Counted from the first letter of the stretch, positions 1 to 6,314 are shown. The stretch: DNA of 6,403 nt from JAVJRN01 sp047635055 (GCA_047635055.1 JBLIIJ010000156.1:1-6403); one strand, 5' to 3'. Translations and numbers: made by a program. Notes: generated by a model not told the origin, from the letters alone.

Positions 1-590
1 TATTTAGTGAGGCTACTTACATCAATAAAATACTGATCGTTTTAGTACTCAATGATCCTTCGGTCATTGGTTATTTTTTCATTGCACTTGCGCTATTTAC
101 AGAAATAAAACAAGATGTACTAAAACCGATTTTTGTTTCGCCTGTCAATGTGCATCAGCTTCTTCTTGCCAAAATACTGTCCTTGTCCATCATAGGCACG
201 CTTTGCTCATTGGGTCTGGCCATGGCCATTAAAGGTTTTGATTTTCATATCCTCGCCTACACAATTGGCAGTTTTTCCATATGTATGATGTCTGCTTGTA
301 TCGCCATTTCTATGATGACCTATGCGACGGATTTTCTAAACTTCGCTTTACAGTCCGTCCCGATCATACTCCTATTTGTAGGCATTGCAATGGTTAACTT
401 TCTAGAGATGATTAATTTAGGCGCATGGAAGTATATTCTTCCGATTCAGGGCAGCCTCGATCTTATCAGTTTTGCTGTCAGTCAGCAAGCAATCAACCCA
501 TGGTATGCTTATGGGTCCGTCATCGTCGTGCTACCGATCACTTATTGGATAGGCTTTCATTTATTCTCCAAAAAAATCATTCACCAATGA
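1..590 (+). CDS. ABC-2 type exporter permease, first subunit (5' end outside window)
   Basis: The reading frame is open from the left edge (first complete codon at base 3) to the TGA at 588-590, giving at least 195 residues. The GTG at 150 is therefore an internal codon, not the start. The protein is very hydrophobic, with about five membrane helices in the visible part. The early segment EIKQDVLKPIFVSPVNVHQL is the cytoplasmic loop typical of ABC-2 permeases (acidic residue, then V-x-K/A, then S-P-V/L) ahead of a helix. The same loop occurs in the next gene. By family such proteins form the membrane channel of an exporter driven by a separate ATPase, which I expect upstream, outside the window. 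The gene ends in an ATGA overlap with the second permease, so the two are probably translationally coupled and heterodimerise. The substrate cannot be read from the sequence; multidrug-type exporters with an ATPase plus two small permeases are one precedent. Confidence 0.8.
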   Translation, partial: FSEATYINKILIVLVLNDPSVIGYFFIALALFTEIKQDVLKPIFVSPVNVHQLLLAKILSLSIIGTLCSLGLAMAIKGFDFHILAYTIGSFSICMMSACIAISMMTYATDFLNFALQSVPIILLFVGIAMVNFLEMINLGAWKYILPIQGSLDLISFAVSQQAINPWYAYGSVIVVLPITYWIGFHLFSKKIIHQ

Positions 591-1297
591 AGCGTATTCT
601 GACTCTTGCAAGAATAGATTTCAAACTCATATTTAGAGATTCTTCCCTACGGAGCTTTTTGGTGTTGCCCATTATTCTTTTCGCCTTGATGATTTGGGGC
701 GTACCCGCCTTGGTAGAAAAACACCCATCATTGACTGCCTATCTGCCTATCATCTTAGCAGGGTTTGTTATAGAAAACACCCAATTATTTTGCTTTATAA
801 GCAGTATGATTTGGATCGATGAAAAAGAAACGGGTGTAGCAAAAGCCTATGGAATTGTGCCTCTTTCAAAAATACAGTTTATTTTATCTCGGCTTCTTTT
901 TCCGTTTTTAATTACCGTGCTCCTCAATGTCTTACTCCTAGAGGTACAAGATTTTTACGAAATATCAATACTCCATATTTGGCTTATCGCGATACTCACC
1001 GGACTTATTGTCCCCATTTATGCACTCACCATAAATGCCATTGTAGATAACAGAATGCAAGGAATGGTCTATATCAAAGCTTTAAATATGCTCATAATAT
1101 TACCCATTACAGCCTTTTTTATACCAGCTCCATTTCAACACATTTTTGCATTGCTCCCAAGCCATTGGGTCTTTCAGGCGGTTAATCAGACCCTTCTTCA
1201 AACAATGAATACATGGTCATTTATTATTGGATTTGGATTAATGTGGATACTCATCATCCTCTCTTCAAAGTTTTTCTGGCGGAAGCATTTTTACTGA
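587..1297 (+). CDS. ABC-2 type exporter permease, second subunit
   Basis: This encodes 236 residues starting at ATG 587, which overlaps the stop of the preceding permease (ATGA at 587-590). The frame stays open upstream to 425, but that part is the shadow of the preceding gene and is polar and Cys/Ser-rich, unlike a permease. About six membrane helices are visible, near residues 22-40, 51-73, 98-120, 128-150, 164-180 and 211-228. Between helices 2 and 3 lies the loop with DEKETGV and VPLSKIQF, matching the conserved ABC-2 permease loop and parallel to the one in the first subunit. The C-terminus ends in a basic KFFWRKHFY tail after the last helix. It most likely pairs with the first permease and an off-window ATPase as an inner-membrane exporter. 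No ribosome binding site is apparent, consistent with coupling to the upstream gene. The exported compound is unknown. Confidence 0.85.
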   Translation: MKRILTLARIDFKLIFRDSSLRSFLVLPIILFALMIWGVPALVEKHPSLTAYLPIILAGFVIENTQLFCFISSMIWIDEKETGVAKAYGIVPLSKIQFILSRLLFPFLITVLLNVLLLEVQDFYEISILHIWLIAILTGLIVPIYALTINAIVDNRMQGMVYIKALNMLIILPITAFFIPAPFQHIFALLPSHWVFQAVNQTLLQTMNTWSFIIGFGLMWILIILSSKFFWRKHFY

Positions 1298-1367
1298 AAA
1301 CTGTCATCCATCAATCATCCCTTTTCCTCCCTGCGACGCGAATCGACTGATCTACTCAACACTGAAA

Positions 1368-1403
1368 GCAAATCTTCCGTTAACGCTTGTAATGCAGATT
1401 TGC
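1368..1403. repeat. Inverted repeat with nested palindrome upstream of the DUF4407 gene
   Basis: The 8-base arms GCAAATCT (1368-1375) and AGATTTGC (1396-1403) are perfect inverted copies separated by 20 bases. Inside the loop sits a second perfect palindrome, CGTTAACG (1378-1385). The structure lies in the 193 bp gap between the permease operon and the DUF4407 gene, 88 bases before the latter's start. It could be an operator-type protein binding site or an RNA hairpin. No T-run follows it, so it is not a standard terminator. The function is unknown. Confidence 0.4.
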
Positions 1404-1480
1404 GCTTTGACATACACGTAGATGCACACTGCTAGGAATAAGCCTTGACTAAGTTTATTTCTTTAAAATTCAAGACGAAA

Positions 1481-1485
1481 AAGGA
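1481..1485 (+). promoter_or_regulatory. Shine-Dalgarno-like ribosome binding site for the DUF4407 gene
   Basis: AAGGA lies five bases before ATG 1491, with extra purines upstream. It supports the 1491 start over the in-frame ATG at 1512. It stands out because none of the other starts in the window (587, 2874, 3698, 4956) has a recognisable Shine-Dalgarno, as is usual in Bacteroidota. Confidence 0.55.
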
Positions 1486-1490
1486 CTTTT

Positions 1491-2696
1491 ATGACCAACC
1501 AACAAGGCGAGATGACTCGAAGAGCGAACCATGCGCCAAGCAACCTCACAAAAATATTATGGTGGTTTTCTACCGTCATTCCAGAGATTATTCAAGATTG
1601 TACTTCTGACCGCCATCGGGCAAAAATCATTGGTTCGGGTGTACTTTTCACCTGGCTTTATGCCACCATCGCATGGATCTATTTTTGGTCTATCAATATC
1701 GTAAATCCATTTATCTACGTTCCATTAGGCATCTTCATTGGCTATGGCATTCTGACGATCGATAGACTATTGATTGCCTCCATTGCCAAGGGCAAAAAGA
1801 ACCGGATCACCATTGGCTTTCGCGTCGTATTGGCCTTGTTTCTTGGTGGCTTCATTGCTCAGCCCATTATTCTATGGATGTTTGAAAAAGACATCAGCGC
1901 GGAAGTATCGTTGCTACAGGATAAGAAAACAGCTGATAAACGAATAGCACTCACGAGCATTTTTAATACAGAATCAACCGCATTGAACAACAGGAAAAGT
2001 GAAATTCTTGGAGAAACGACTACCAGATTTACCGCTATTGAAGTGGCAGAAAAAGCTTTTTTGCAAGAAATAGATGGCACTGGTGGATCAGGAAATTACG
2101 GAATAGCGGGTATTGCCAGAAAGAAGAAAGAAGCGCTGGAGCGGGCGCAACAAAGTCATGACAGTTATCAAAACGCCCATATCGACGAACTGCAAACCAT
2201 AAACCAACGACTTCAAGAAATAGAGCAAAGAATCAATGCAGAAGTAGATAATTTCAGAGAACACAAGCTCACGGCTGGTTTTTTGATCCGCGTTGAAGCA
2301 CTCCAGCAACTCTTTGAGAAAGATCAATCTGGTGCATTGAGCCGAAGGTATTATTTGATCTTGGCCATTTTGGTTTTGTTTGAACTGATCCCGATTATTG
2401 GCAAGTTATACTTACCCACTGGTTCTTATGATCTGAAACTCCAACTGAGAGATGATACAGAAATTGAATTGGCCAACACCAATACTGAACAAGAAGTAAC
2501 ATTAAAAAAATTGTACAACTTGAAGGCCAATGAAACCGACGCTAGCATGATCGCCGAATTATTCCAAAACATGAAGAAAAACAAAAAAGACCGCATCGAC
2601 GAAATGGTGGCAGATTGGAAAAGTAATAAAAGCGGCACTTTCGACGAGCTCTGGGCCAAAATAAAACGAGACGTATTAAGTAAGCAGGAAGGGTGA
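1491..2696 (+). CDS. DUF4407 family membrane protein with central coiled coil
   Basis: This 401-residue protein has the layout of the DUF4407 family. After a polar N-terminus there are three membrane helices (about residues 46-67, 72-90 and 109-130). Helices 2 and 3 are separated by the L-T-I-D-R-L motif (D91-R92) and a basic GKKNR turn. A long charged soluble part follows (about 131-282), rich in Ala, Glu, Lys and Gln and probably coiled coil. It contains the family-like glycine loop DGTGGSGNYG (195-204) and then a basic ARKKKEAL stretch. A fourth helix lies near 287-308, followed by a polar C-terminal tail rich in Asp, Lys and Glu. The odd helix count before the coiled coil suggests that the coiled coil and the C-terminal tail are on opposite sides of the membrane; which side is which is unclear. 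The function of the family is not established. The gene is flanked by gaps of nearly 200 bp and appears to be transcribed alone. A clear AAGGA ribosome binding site supports the start. Confidence 0.85.
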   Translation: MTNQQGEMTRRANHAPSNLTKILWWFSTVIPEIIQDCTSDRHRAKIIGSGVLFTWLYATIAWIYFWSINIVNPFIYVPLGIFIGYGILTIDRLLIASIAKGKKNRITIGFRVVLALFLGGFIAQPIILWMFEKDISAEVSLLQDKKTADKRIALTSIFNTESTALNNRKSEILGETTTRFTAIEVAEKAFLQEIDGTGGSGNYGIAGIARKKKEALERAQQSHDSYQNAHIDELQTINQRLQEIEQRINAEVDNFREHKLTAGFLIRVEALQQLFEKDQSGALSRRYYLILAILVLFELIPIIGKLYLPTGSYDLKLQLRDDTEIELANTNTEQEVTLKKLYNLKANETDASMIAELFQNMKKNKKDRIDEMVADWKSNKSGTFDELWAKIKRDVLSKQEG

Positions 2697-2753
2697 GCTG
2701 CACCAATAATGAACCTCGGAACAAACTCACGAATTATGCTATCAGCCTATTTC

Positions 2754-2776
2754 CTTTATGCCATGCTAGCATAGGG
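2754..2776 (+). other. Small hairpin / perfect 10-base palindrome downstream of DUF4407 gene
   Basis: ATGCTAGCAT (2763-2772) is a perfect palindrome. As RNA, a larger hairpin is possible: bases 2754-2761 pair with 2769-2776 in an 8 bp stem (including two G-U pairs) around a 7-base loop. It begins 57 bases after the DUF4407 stop. No U-tract follows, so it is not a textbook intrinsic terminator, but it could act as a 3'-end structure or a binding site. The rest of the 177 bp gap up to 2873 shows nothing else I can support; no good promoter match was found for the next gene. Confidence 0.3.
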
Positions 2777-2873
2777 CACTAAAGCTCATTGTGGAGTTTA
2801 CATTACAATTTAAAGACATTTTGAAAGAGGACATCACAAATAAACACCAACGAAAAAATCAAATATTTTGACA

Positions 2874-3494
2874 ATGAATGGACCTGACAAAGACATCAAA
2901 TTCCCACTGGCGAATTATGATAGGTTGTGCTTTTTGAAAAACGTGATCAAAAACCCAAACATCATTGTCGGCGATTACACCTATTATGATGATTTCGAAA
3001 ATGTGGAAAACTTCGAAAAAAATGTGAAATATCATTTTGATTTCACAGGTGACAAACTCATCATTGGCAAGTTCTGCATGATAGCTTCAGATGTTAAATT
3101 CATTATGAATGGTGCCAACCACCTCACCAACAGTTTGACGACTTATCCTTTTGCCATTTTTGGTCATGGCTGGGAAGATGCCATGGAAGGCAAAAATTAT
3201 CCTCAAAAAGGAGATTTACTCATCGGCAATGATGTTTGGATCGGCCACAATGCCACGATTATGGCCGGTGTAACCATCGGTGATGGCGCCATTATCGCAA
3301 CCAATGCGACGGTTGTGAAGGATGTTGCTCCCTACGCTATCGTTGGTGGAAATCCCGCTGTAGAAATAAAAAAACGCTTCTCCGACGAGACAATCGCCGA
3401 GCTCTTAGCACTCAAGTGGTGGAACTGGCCGATAGAGAAGATTACTAGAAATGTGAAAGCCTTGACGGGTAATAGGTTGGACGAGATTGTTTGA
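2874..3494 (+). CDS. Vat/CatB-like xenobiotic O-acetyltransferase (hexapeptide repeat)
   Basis: The protein has 206 residues from ATG 2874; a TTG two codons earlier (2868) would add only Met-Thr and is less likely. It belongs to the left-handed beta-helix acyltransferases that use acetyl-CoA. It resembles streptogramin A acetyltransferases (Vat) more than CatB chloramphenicol acetyltransferases: the N-terminal MNGPD start, the VGDYTYYD segment (32-39), GDKLIIGKFC (59-68) and FIMNGANH (76-83) all match Vat. His83 would be the catalytic base, and Trp122 in NDVWIG corresponds to the active-site Trp of VatD (one-residue offset, from memory). Hexapeptide turns run through about 114-160 and end in APYAIVGGNPA. 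The C-terminal KRFSDE-x(9)-KWWNWP region is also typical. Length matches the family (about 205-215). It is cytoplasmic, probably a trimer. Whether it acetylates streptogramin A, another drug or a metabolite cannot be decided from sequence. It appears to be a single-gene unit. Confidence 0.85.
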   Translation: MNGPDKDIKFPLANYDRLCFLKNVIKNPNIIVGDYTYYDDFENVENFEKNVKYHFDFTGDKLIIGKFCMIASDVKFIMNGANHLTNSLTTYPFAIFGHGWEDAMEGKNYPQKGDLLIGNDVWIGHNATIMAGVTIGDGAIIATNATVVKDVAPYAIVGGNPAVEIKKRFSDETIAELLALKWWNWPIEKITRNVKALTGNRLDEIV

Positions 3495-3511
3495 TAAGTG
3501 ACTCAGAGAGT

Positions 3512-3548
3512 TTGATTTATTCTTGATTTAGCGACGTTCGTTGATTTA
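3512..3548. repeat. Three direct copies of TTGATTTA
   Basis: The octamer TTGATTTA occurs at 3512-3519, 3523-3530 and 3541-3548, in the gap just after the acetyltransferase stop. Start-to-start spacings are 11 and 18 bases. It may be a small direct-repeat binding site or a chance product of AT-rich sequence. Nothing else in 3495-3630 could be assigned. Confidence 0.35.
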
Positions 3549-3630
3549 CATATTTTATATTGATAGCATTTTTGATGAACATAATTTAAAGTTGTCGAAT
3601 TGCACTTTCTCAACTGTTGCTTTTTATCAA

Positions 3631-3659
3631 TTGTAATAGCTAGCTTGGGCAAGTATAAA
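3631..3659 (+). promoter_or_regulatory. Possible promoter of the carbamoyltransferase remnant
   Basis: TTGTAA (3631-3636) and TATAAA (3654-3659) are separated by 17 bases and would start transcription around 30 bases before ATG 3698. The TTG to TA distance also suits the Bacteroidota promoter spacing, but the -7 element lacks the usual TTTG half, so the call is tentative. Confidence 0.3.
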
Positions 3660-3697
3660 TATCCACCTAGTCATTTGCTTTTTGCTACGCTTAATCT

Positions 3698-3823
3698 ATG
3701 AAAATACTTGGGATATCGGCTTTCTATCATGATTCAGCAGCGGCAATATTGATTGACGGAAACATAATTGCAGCTGTTCAAGAAGAAAGATTCATACGCA
3801 CCCTTACTCTTGAGGGTCTTTAA
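3698..3823 (+). pseudogene. N-terminal remnant of a NodU/CmcH-family carbamoyltransferase
   Basis: The 41-codon frame begins MKILGISAFYHDSAAAILID and continues through AAVQEERFIR. This is the highly conserved N-terminus of NodU/CmcH O-carbamoyltransferases, including the YHDSA and QEERF motifs of the Kae1-like ATPase-fold domain. Resemblance stops at about residue 34 (base 3799), and the frame ends at TAA 3821-3823, which lies in sequence belonging to the opposite-strand nucleotidyltransferase gene. Intact members have around 580-600 residues, so more than 90% is missing, including the C-terminal YrdC-like domain; the product cannot be functional. The start and upstream region look normal, so the loss is at the 3' side only. 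Such enzymes carbamoylate sugars or antibiotics, often in polysaccharide or secondary-metabolite clusters, which hints at what stood here before. Confidence 0.8.
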
Positions 3824-4387
3824 ATTGACTAATTCCGTGGCGGTATAAAGGTTTTGATTACGTAATTCTAGAAACGACTCTTCGGTAACATAATTAAAAC
3901 AATAGAAGTGTTTGGAATATACTTTTCGAATGATATTCGAAAATATCCTTTCTATAAAAACAAAAACCCACATGGAATGTCTGGCTGTAATTACAAACAG
4001 GTCCAAGTCAACATGATTATCGTCACAGTCTTTTATAGGATTATCCGCAGCTAATGAGCCTGATATTCCTAAATACCTAACAAAGGGAATGGCAGAGAGA
4101 AAACCAATTCCTTTTTTTCCTTTTTCAATAAGTTCTTTTGTTAATGCTGTTTTTCTTGGCTGATCTAATATTATTTGTTCTTTCCCTATTACAGCAAGAT
4201 ATCCGTTCTTCTCAATGATCAGCTCTTCAAATAATAACTCTTGCAGCGCCCCATCGAATGTATTGCGATCATGTTGATTTAAAATCCCCATCCACACCTC
4301 AAGGGATGATTTTAATACAGGGGCATTGAATATATCTCGATAATTGATATGGCAGATAATATTCTCCTTGTAGCTCAACTTTTGCAT
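3734..4387 (-). CDS. Truncated nucleotidyltransferase-fold protein with N-terminal winged helix
   Basis: The frame runs from ATG at 4387 (an in-frame stop lies shortly upstream and no other start is available) to a stop at 3734, 217 codons. Residues 5-70 look like the winged-helix segment usual at the front of this family (INYRDIFNAPVLKSSLEV and then EELIIEKNGYLAVIGKE). Residues 107-133 carry the nucleotidyltransferase signature: G-S (110-111), then D127-L-D129 followed by LFVIT, the metal-binding acidic pair. The segments FYCFNYVTEE and NLYTATELVNL (about 161-189) are also family-like. After about residue 191 (base 3815) the frame is only the antisense of the carbamoyltransferase start, so the last 26 or so residues are not native and the true C-terminus (probably around 100 residues) is lost. 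Such proteins occur in Bacteroidota glycan-related loci; the substrate is unknown. The catalytic core may survive, but I regard it as a gene remnant. Confidence 0.65.
   Translation of the reverse strand: MQKLSYKENIICHINYRDIFNAPVLKSSLEVWMGILNQHDRNTFDGALQELLFEELIIEKNGYLAVIGKEQIILDQPRKTALTKELIEKGKKGIGFLSAIPFVRYLGISGSLAADNPIKDCDDNHVDLDLFVITARHSMWVFVFIERIFSNIIRKVYSKHFYCFNYVTEESFLELRNQNLYTATELVNLKTLKSKGAYESFFLNSCNYVSVNQYCRC
3800..3817. repeat. Interrupted palindrome at the junction of two truncated genes
   Basis: ACCCT (3800-3804) and AGGGT (3813-3817) are inverted copies around an 8-base spacer; CTC-TT-GAG is a second, inner inverted pair. The interval sits exactly between the last carbamoyltransferase-like codon (3797-3799) and the first nucleotidyltransferase-like codon on the other strand (about 3815). 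It may be the scar or the cause of the rearrangement that removed both 3' ends. Confidence 0.4.
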
Positions 4388-4955
4388 TCCAGCACGTTTG
4401 TAATGACAGATTCAAAATAAAATTATCGGCTGAATCGTGATAACAAGAAATTATCTTTCGTTCTCCGTCTTCTTATTAGCAATATATGAAATTTAAAACC
4501 AGTGTTGAATTCCAGCTATGATTTAGAATAGATGTCTACCAAAAGATCACTAAAATTCCTTCTTTCATAGGTCTTTGGAAAATTCAATCATAGATGCTGA
4601 ATATCAGCGACCTTGCTTGAAAGTAAATAAAGTTCAATTAGCTCAGCGCTAACTAGCACCTGTCTTTAAAGCATGAGTCTATCTCAAAATATTTAAGATC
4701 AAAGCTTGCGCAGTTTGAAAAATGTGCACCGTCCATGGAATGGCCACTATGTAATAATTTACCTCAAGAGAATGATCATTTTGAAAACAAGCTCAACGCA
4801 GAGATCGGACATTATGGACAGACGCTAACTGCTCTTGGTTATAGCAAATTGCTCAGACAGAAAAATTGATTTAATGGAAATGGACTCAAAAATCCTGATC
4901 AGATTCAGAAAGTAGATACTAGATTTACGTCATCCGAAAAATACATAATCACAAT
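4388..4955. other. 568 bp without an intact gene, probably decayed coding sequence
   Basis: This stretch separates the divergently oriented nucleotidyltransferase remnant and M24 peptidase gene. Stops occur at short intervals in all the frames I followed, apart from the open run described separately (4657-4869). Short open pieces such as 4531-4590 read like protein (DVYQKITKIPSF) before a stop, suggesting degraded coding DNA. Close to the M24 gene there is a perfect palindrome CTGATCAG (4895-4902) and a partial -7 match TAGATTTA (4920-4927), 28 bases before ATG 4956, without a matching -33 element. No tRNA or other RNA gene was recognised. Confidence 0.5.
4657..4869 (+). pseudogene. C-terminal remnant of an unidentified protein
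   Basis: From the codon after the in-frame TAG at 4654-4656 to TGA 4867-4869 there are 70 open codons in a region otherwise dense with stops. The translation has a natural-looking composition (FEKCAPSMEWPLCNNLPQ, then NKLNAEIGHYGQTLTALGY and a basic LLRQKN tail). The ending, with a helix leading to L-G-Y shortly before the terminus, is reminiscent of bacterial sulfotransferase C-termini, but this is only an impression. There is no upstream start consistent with a full gene, so if real it is a 5'-truncated fragment. It may belong to the same lost glycan locus as its neighbours. Confidence 0.35.
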
Positions 4956-6314
4956 ATGAGTAAATCAATCATCGCTTTCTTACTTCTTGGACTGAATATT
5001 TTAACCTCCAATGCCCAAAACCCCTACTTCCCAAAAACGCTCAACATGCAAGAGCGGGCAGAAGTGATTGACGATTGGTTGGCAGAACGGGTGGAAACTG
5101 TTTTACCCAAAATAATGAGACGAGCCGATATTGACATGTGGATCATCATCGCGCGAGAATACAATGAAGATCCTGTGATTAAAACCCTGCTTCCCGCCAC
5201 TTGGCAGTCCGCACGACGAACGACAATACTTGTAGCGTATGACCCGGGAGATGGGAAGAAACTAGAAACTTTTGGTATCTCACGATATAATACAGGCGAC
5301 ATATTCAAAACCCTCTGGAACAAAGAAGAACAGCCCGATCAATGGCAAGCTTTGGCGGACATCATTGCCGCGAAGAATCCAAAGAAAATCGGCATCAATA
5401 AGTCAAAGACTTTCGCTCTTGCTGATGGCATTTCTTCTACACATTATGACCAACTATTGGAAGTCCTGCCAAAGAAGTATCAATCAAGAGTCGTCAGTGC
5501 AGAAAACGTAGCAATCGGTTGGCTCGAAACGAGAACACCTTCTGAAATGGTCGTTTACCAAAACATCGTGCGGATGGCACATCAAATAATAGCAGAGGGA
5601 TTTTCGGAAATGGTCATTCAACCTGGAATCACCACAACGGATGATGTGGTTTGGTGGTATCGCGATCGTATTCGTGCGTTAGGGTTTACGACATGGTTTC
5701 ACCCTTCCGTATCGATTCAGCGTGGAGACCCTGAAAGTTTTGATCATTTGCGATCGTTTTCGGAGCGACCAAACCAAAAAACTATTCAACCCGGAGACTT
5801 AGTTCATGTGGATTTTGGCATCACTTATTTAAGGCTCAATACCGACACACAGCAACATGTTTACATTCTAAAAGCTGGAGAAAAATCAGCTCCAAAATAT
5901 CTAGCAGAAGCTTTTAAAGTTGGAAATCGTGTTCAGGACATTCTTACCGCCCACTTCAAAACCGGTCGAACCGGAAATGAAATCCTCAAAGCCACACTGG
6001 ATCAATGTGCGACAGAGGGAATCAAAGGTGTCATTTACACCCATCCTATAGGATTTCATGGTCATGCCGCTGGCACCACAATCGGCTTATGGGATCAACA
6101 AGGTGGCGTCCCGGGTAAAGGTGATTATCCACTCTATGAAAATACCGCCCATTCCATAGAGCTCAATGCAAGTGTATACATCGAGGAATGGAAAAAGGAC
6201 ATCCGTATTATGTTAGAAGAAGATGCTTTTTTCGATGGAATAAATGTACACTACATCGATGGTCGCCAGACTGAGTTGCTGGTGCTACCAAGACCTCTTT
6301 ACCCGAATGAATAA
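4956..6314 (+). CDS. Secreted M24 family metallopeptidase (Xaa-Pro aminopeptidase-like)
   Basis: This is a complete 452-residue protein. Residues 1-20 form a signal peptide (basic MSKS, a hydrophobic core, cleavage probably after TSNA-Q), so the mature enzyme is periplasmic or exported. Residues 30-190 form an N-terminal creatinase-like domain. The pita-bread catalytic domain follows, from about TRTPSEM at 192. Expected dinuclear metal ligands are visible: D286 in VHVDFG, D297 eleven residues later, a His in the HPIGFHGH cluster (H363/H368/H370), E402 in SIELNA, and E422 in the LEED segment. The family removes N-terminal residues preceding proline; related members act as prolidases on dipeptides. 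The exact specificity is not readable here. The His region (THPIGFHGHAAG) differs from the common cytoplasmic PepP form but looks like that of secreted Bacteroidota homologues. No Shine-Dalgarno precedes the start. It appears to be monocistronic. Confidence 0.88.
   Translation: MSKSIIAFLLLGLNILTSNAQNPYFPKTLNMQERAEVIDDWLAERVETVLPKIMRRADIDMWIIIAREYNEDPVIKTLLPATWQSARRTTILVAYDPGDGKKLETFGISRYNTGDIFKTLWNKEEQPDQWQALADIIAAKNPKKIGINKSKTFALADGISSTHYDQLLEVLPKKYQSRVVSAENVAIGWLETRTPSEMVVYQNIVRMAHQIIAEGFSEMVIQPGITTTDDVVWWYRDRIRALGFTTWFHPSVSIQRGDPESFDHLRSFSERPNQKTIQPGDLVHVDFGITYLRLNTDTQQHVYILKAGEKSAPKYLAEAFKVGNRVQDILTAHFKTGRTGNEILKATLDQCATEGIKGVIYTHPIGFHGHAAGTTIGLWDQQGGVPGKGDYPLYENTAHSIELNASVYIEEWKKDIRIMLEEDAFFDGINVHYIDGRQTELLVLPRPLYPNE

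Noticed and set aside
150..152. GTG as the start of the first permease.
   Set aside because: The frame is open to the left edge, and the upstream residues contain a membrane helix and the conserved ABC-2 loop, so this codon is internal.
425..586. Upstream extension of the second permease to the ATG at 425.
   Set aside because: These 54 codons overlap the preceding permease in another frame and are polar and Cys/Ser-rich. The ATGA overlap at 587 is the natural start.
1407..1438. TTGACA (1407-1412) as the -35 box of a promoter for the DUF4407 gene.
   Set aside because: No acceptable -10 or TAnnTTTG element occurs at a suitable distance.
1859..2730. Four minus-strand open frames inside or across the DUF4407 gene.
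   Set aside because: They are antisense shadows of a well-supported gene, with no recognisable domains.
2868..2870. TTG start for the acetyltransferase.
   Set aside because: It adds only two residues. ATG 2874 is the more usual codon and the family typically begins close to the NGP motif.
2864..2870. TATTTTG as a Bacteroidota -7 promoter element.
   Set aside because: It has one base too few between TA and TTTG, lacks a -33 partner, and lies only three bases from the start codon.
3734..3814. The last residues of the nucleotidyltransferase frame (AYESFFLNS) as a native family C-terminus.
   Set aside because: They faintly fit a Y-x-x-F-x-x-x-N pattern of the family, but the opposite strand encodes an unmistakable carbamoyltransferase N-terminus, so I take the resemblance as chance.
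5024..5511. Minus-strand (5024-5323) and alternative plus-strand (5272-5511) open frames within the M24 gene.
   Set aside because: Both lie wholly inside a gene with clear family motifs and have shadow-like composition.
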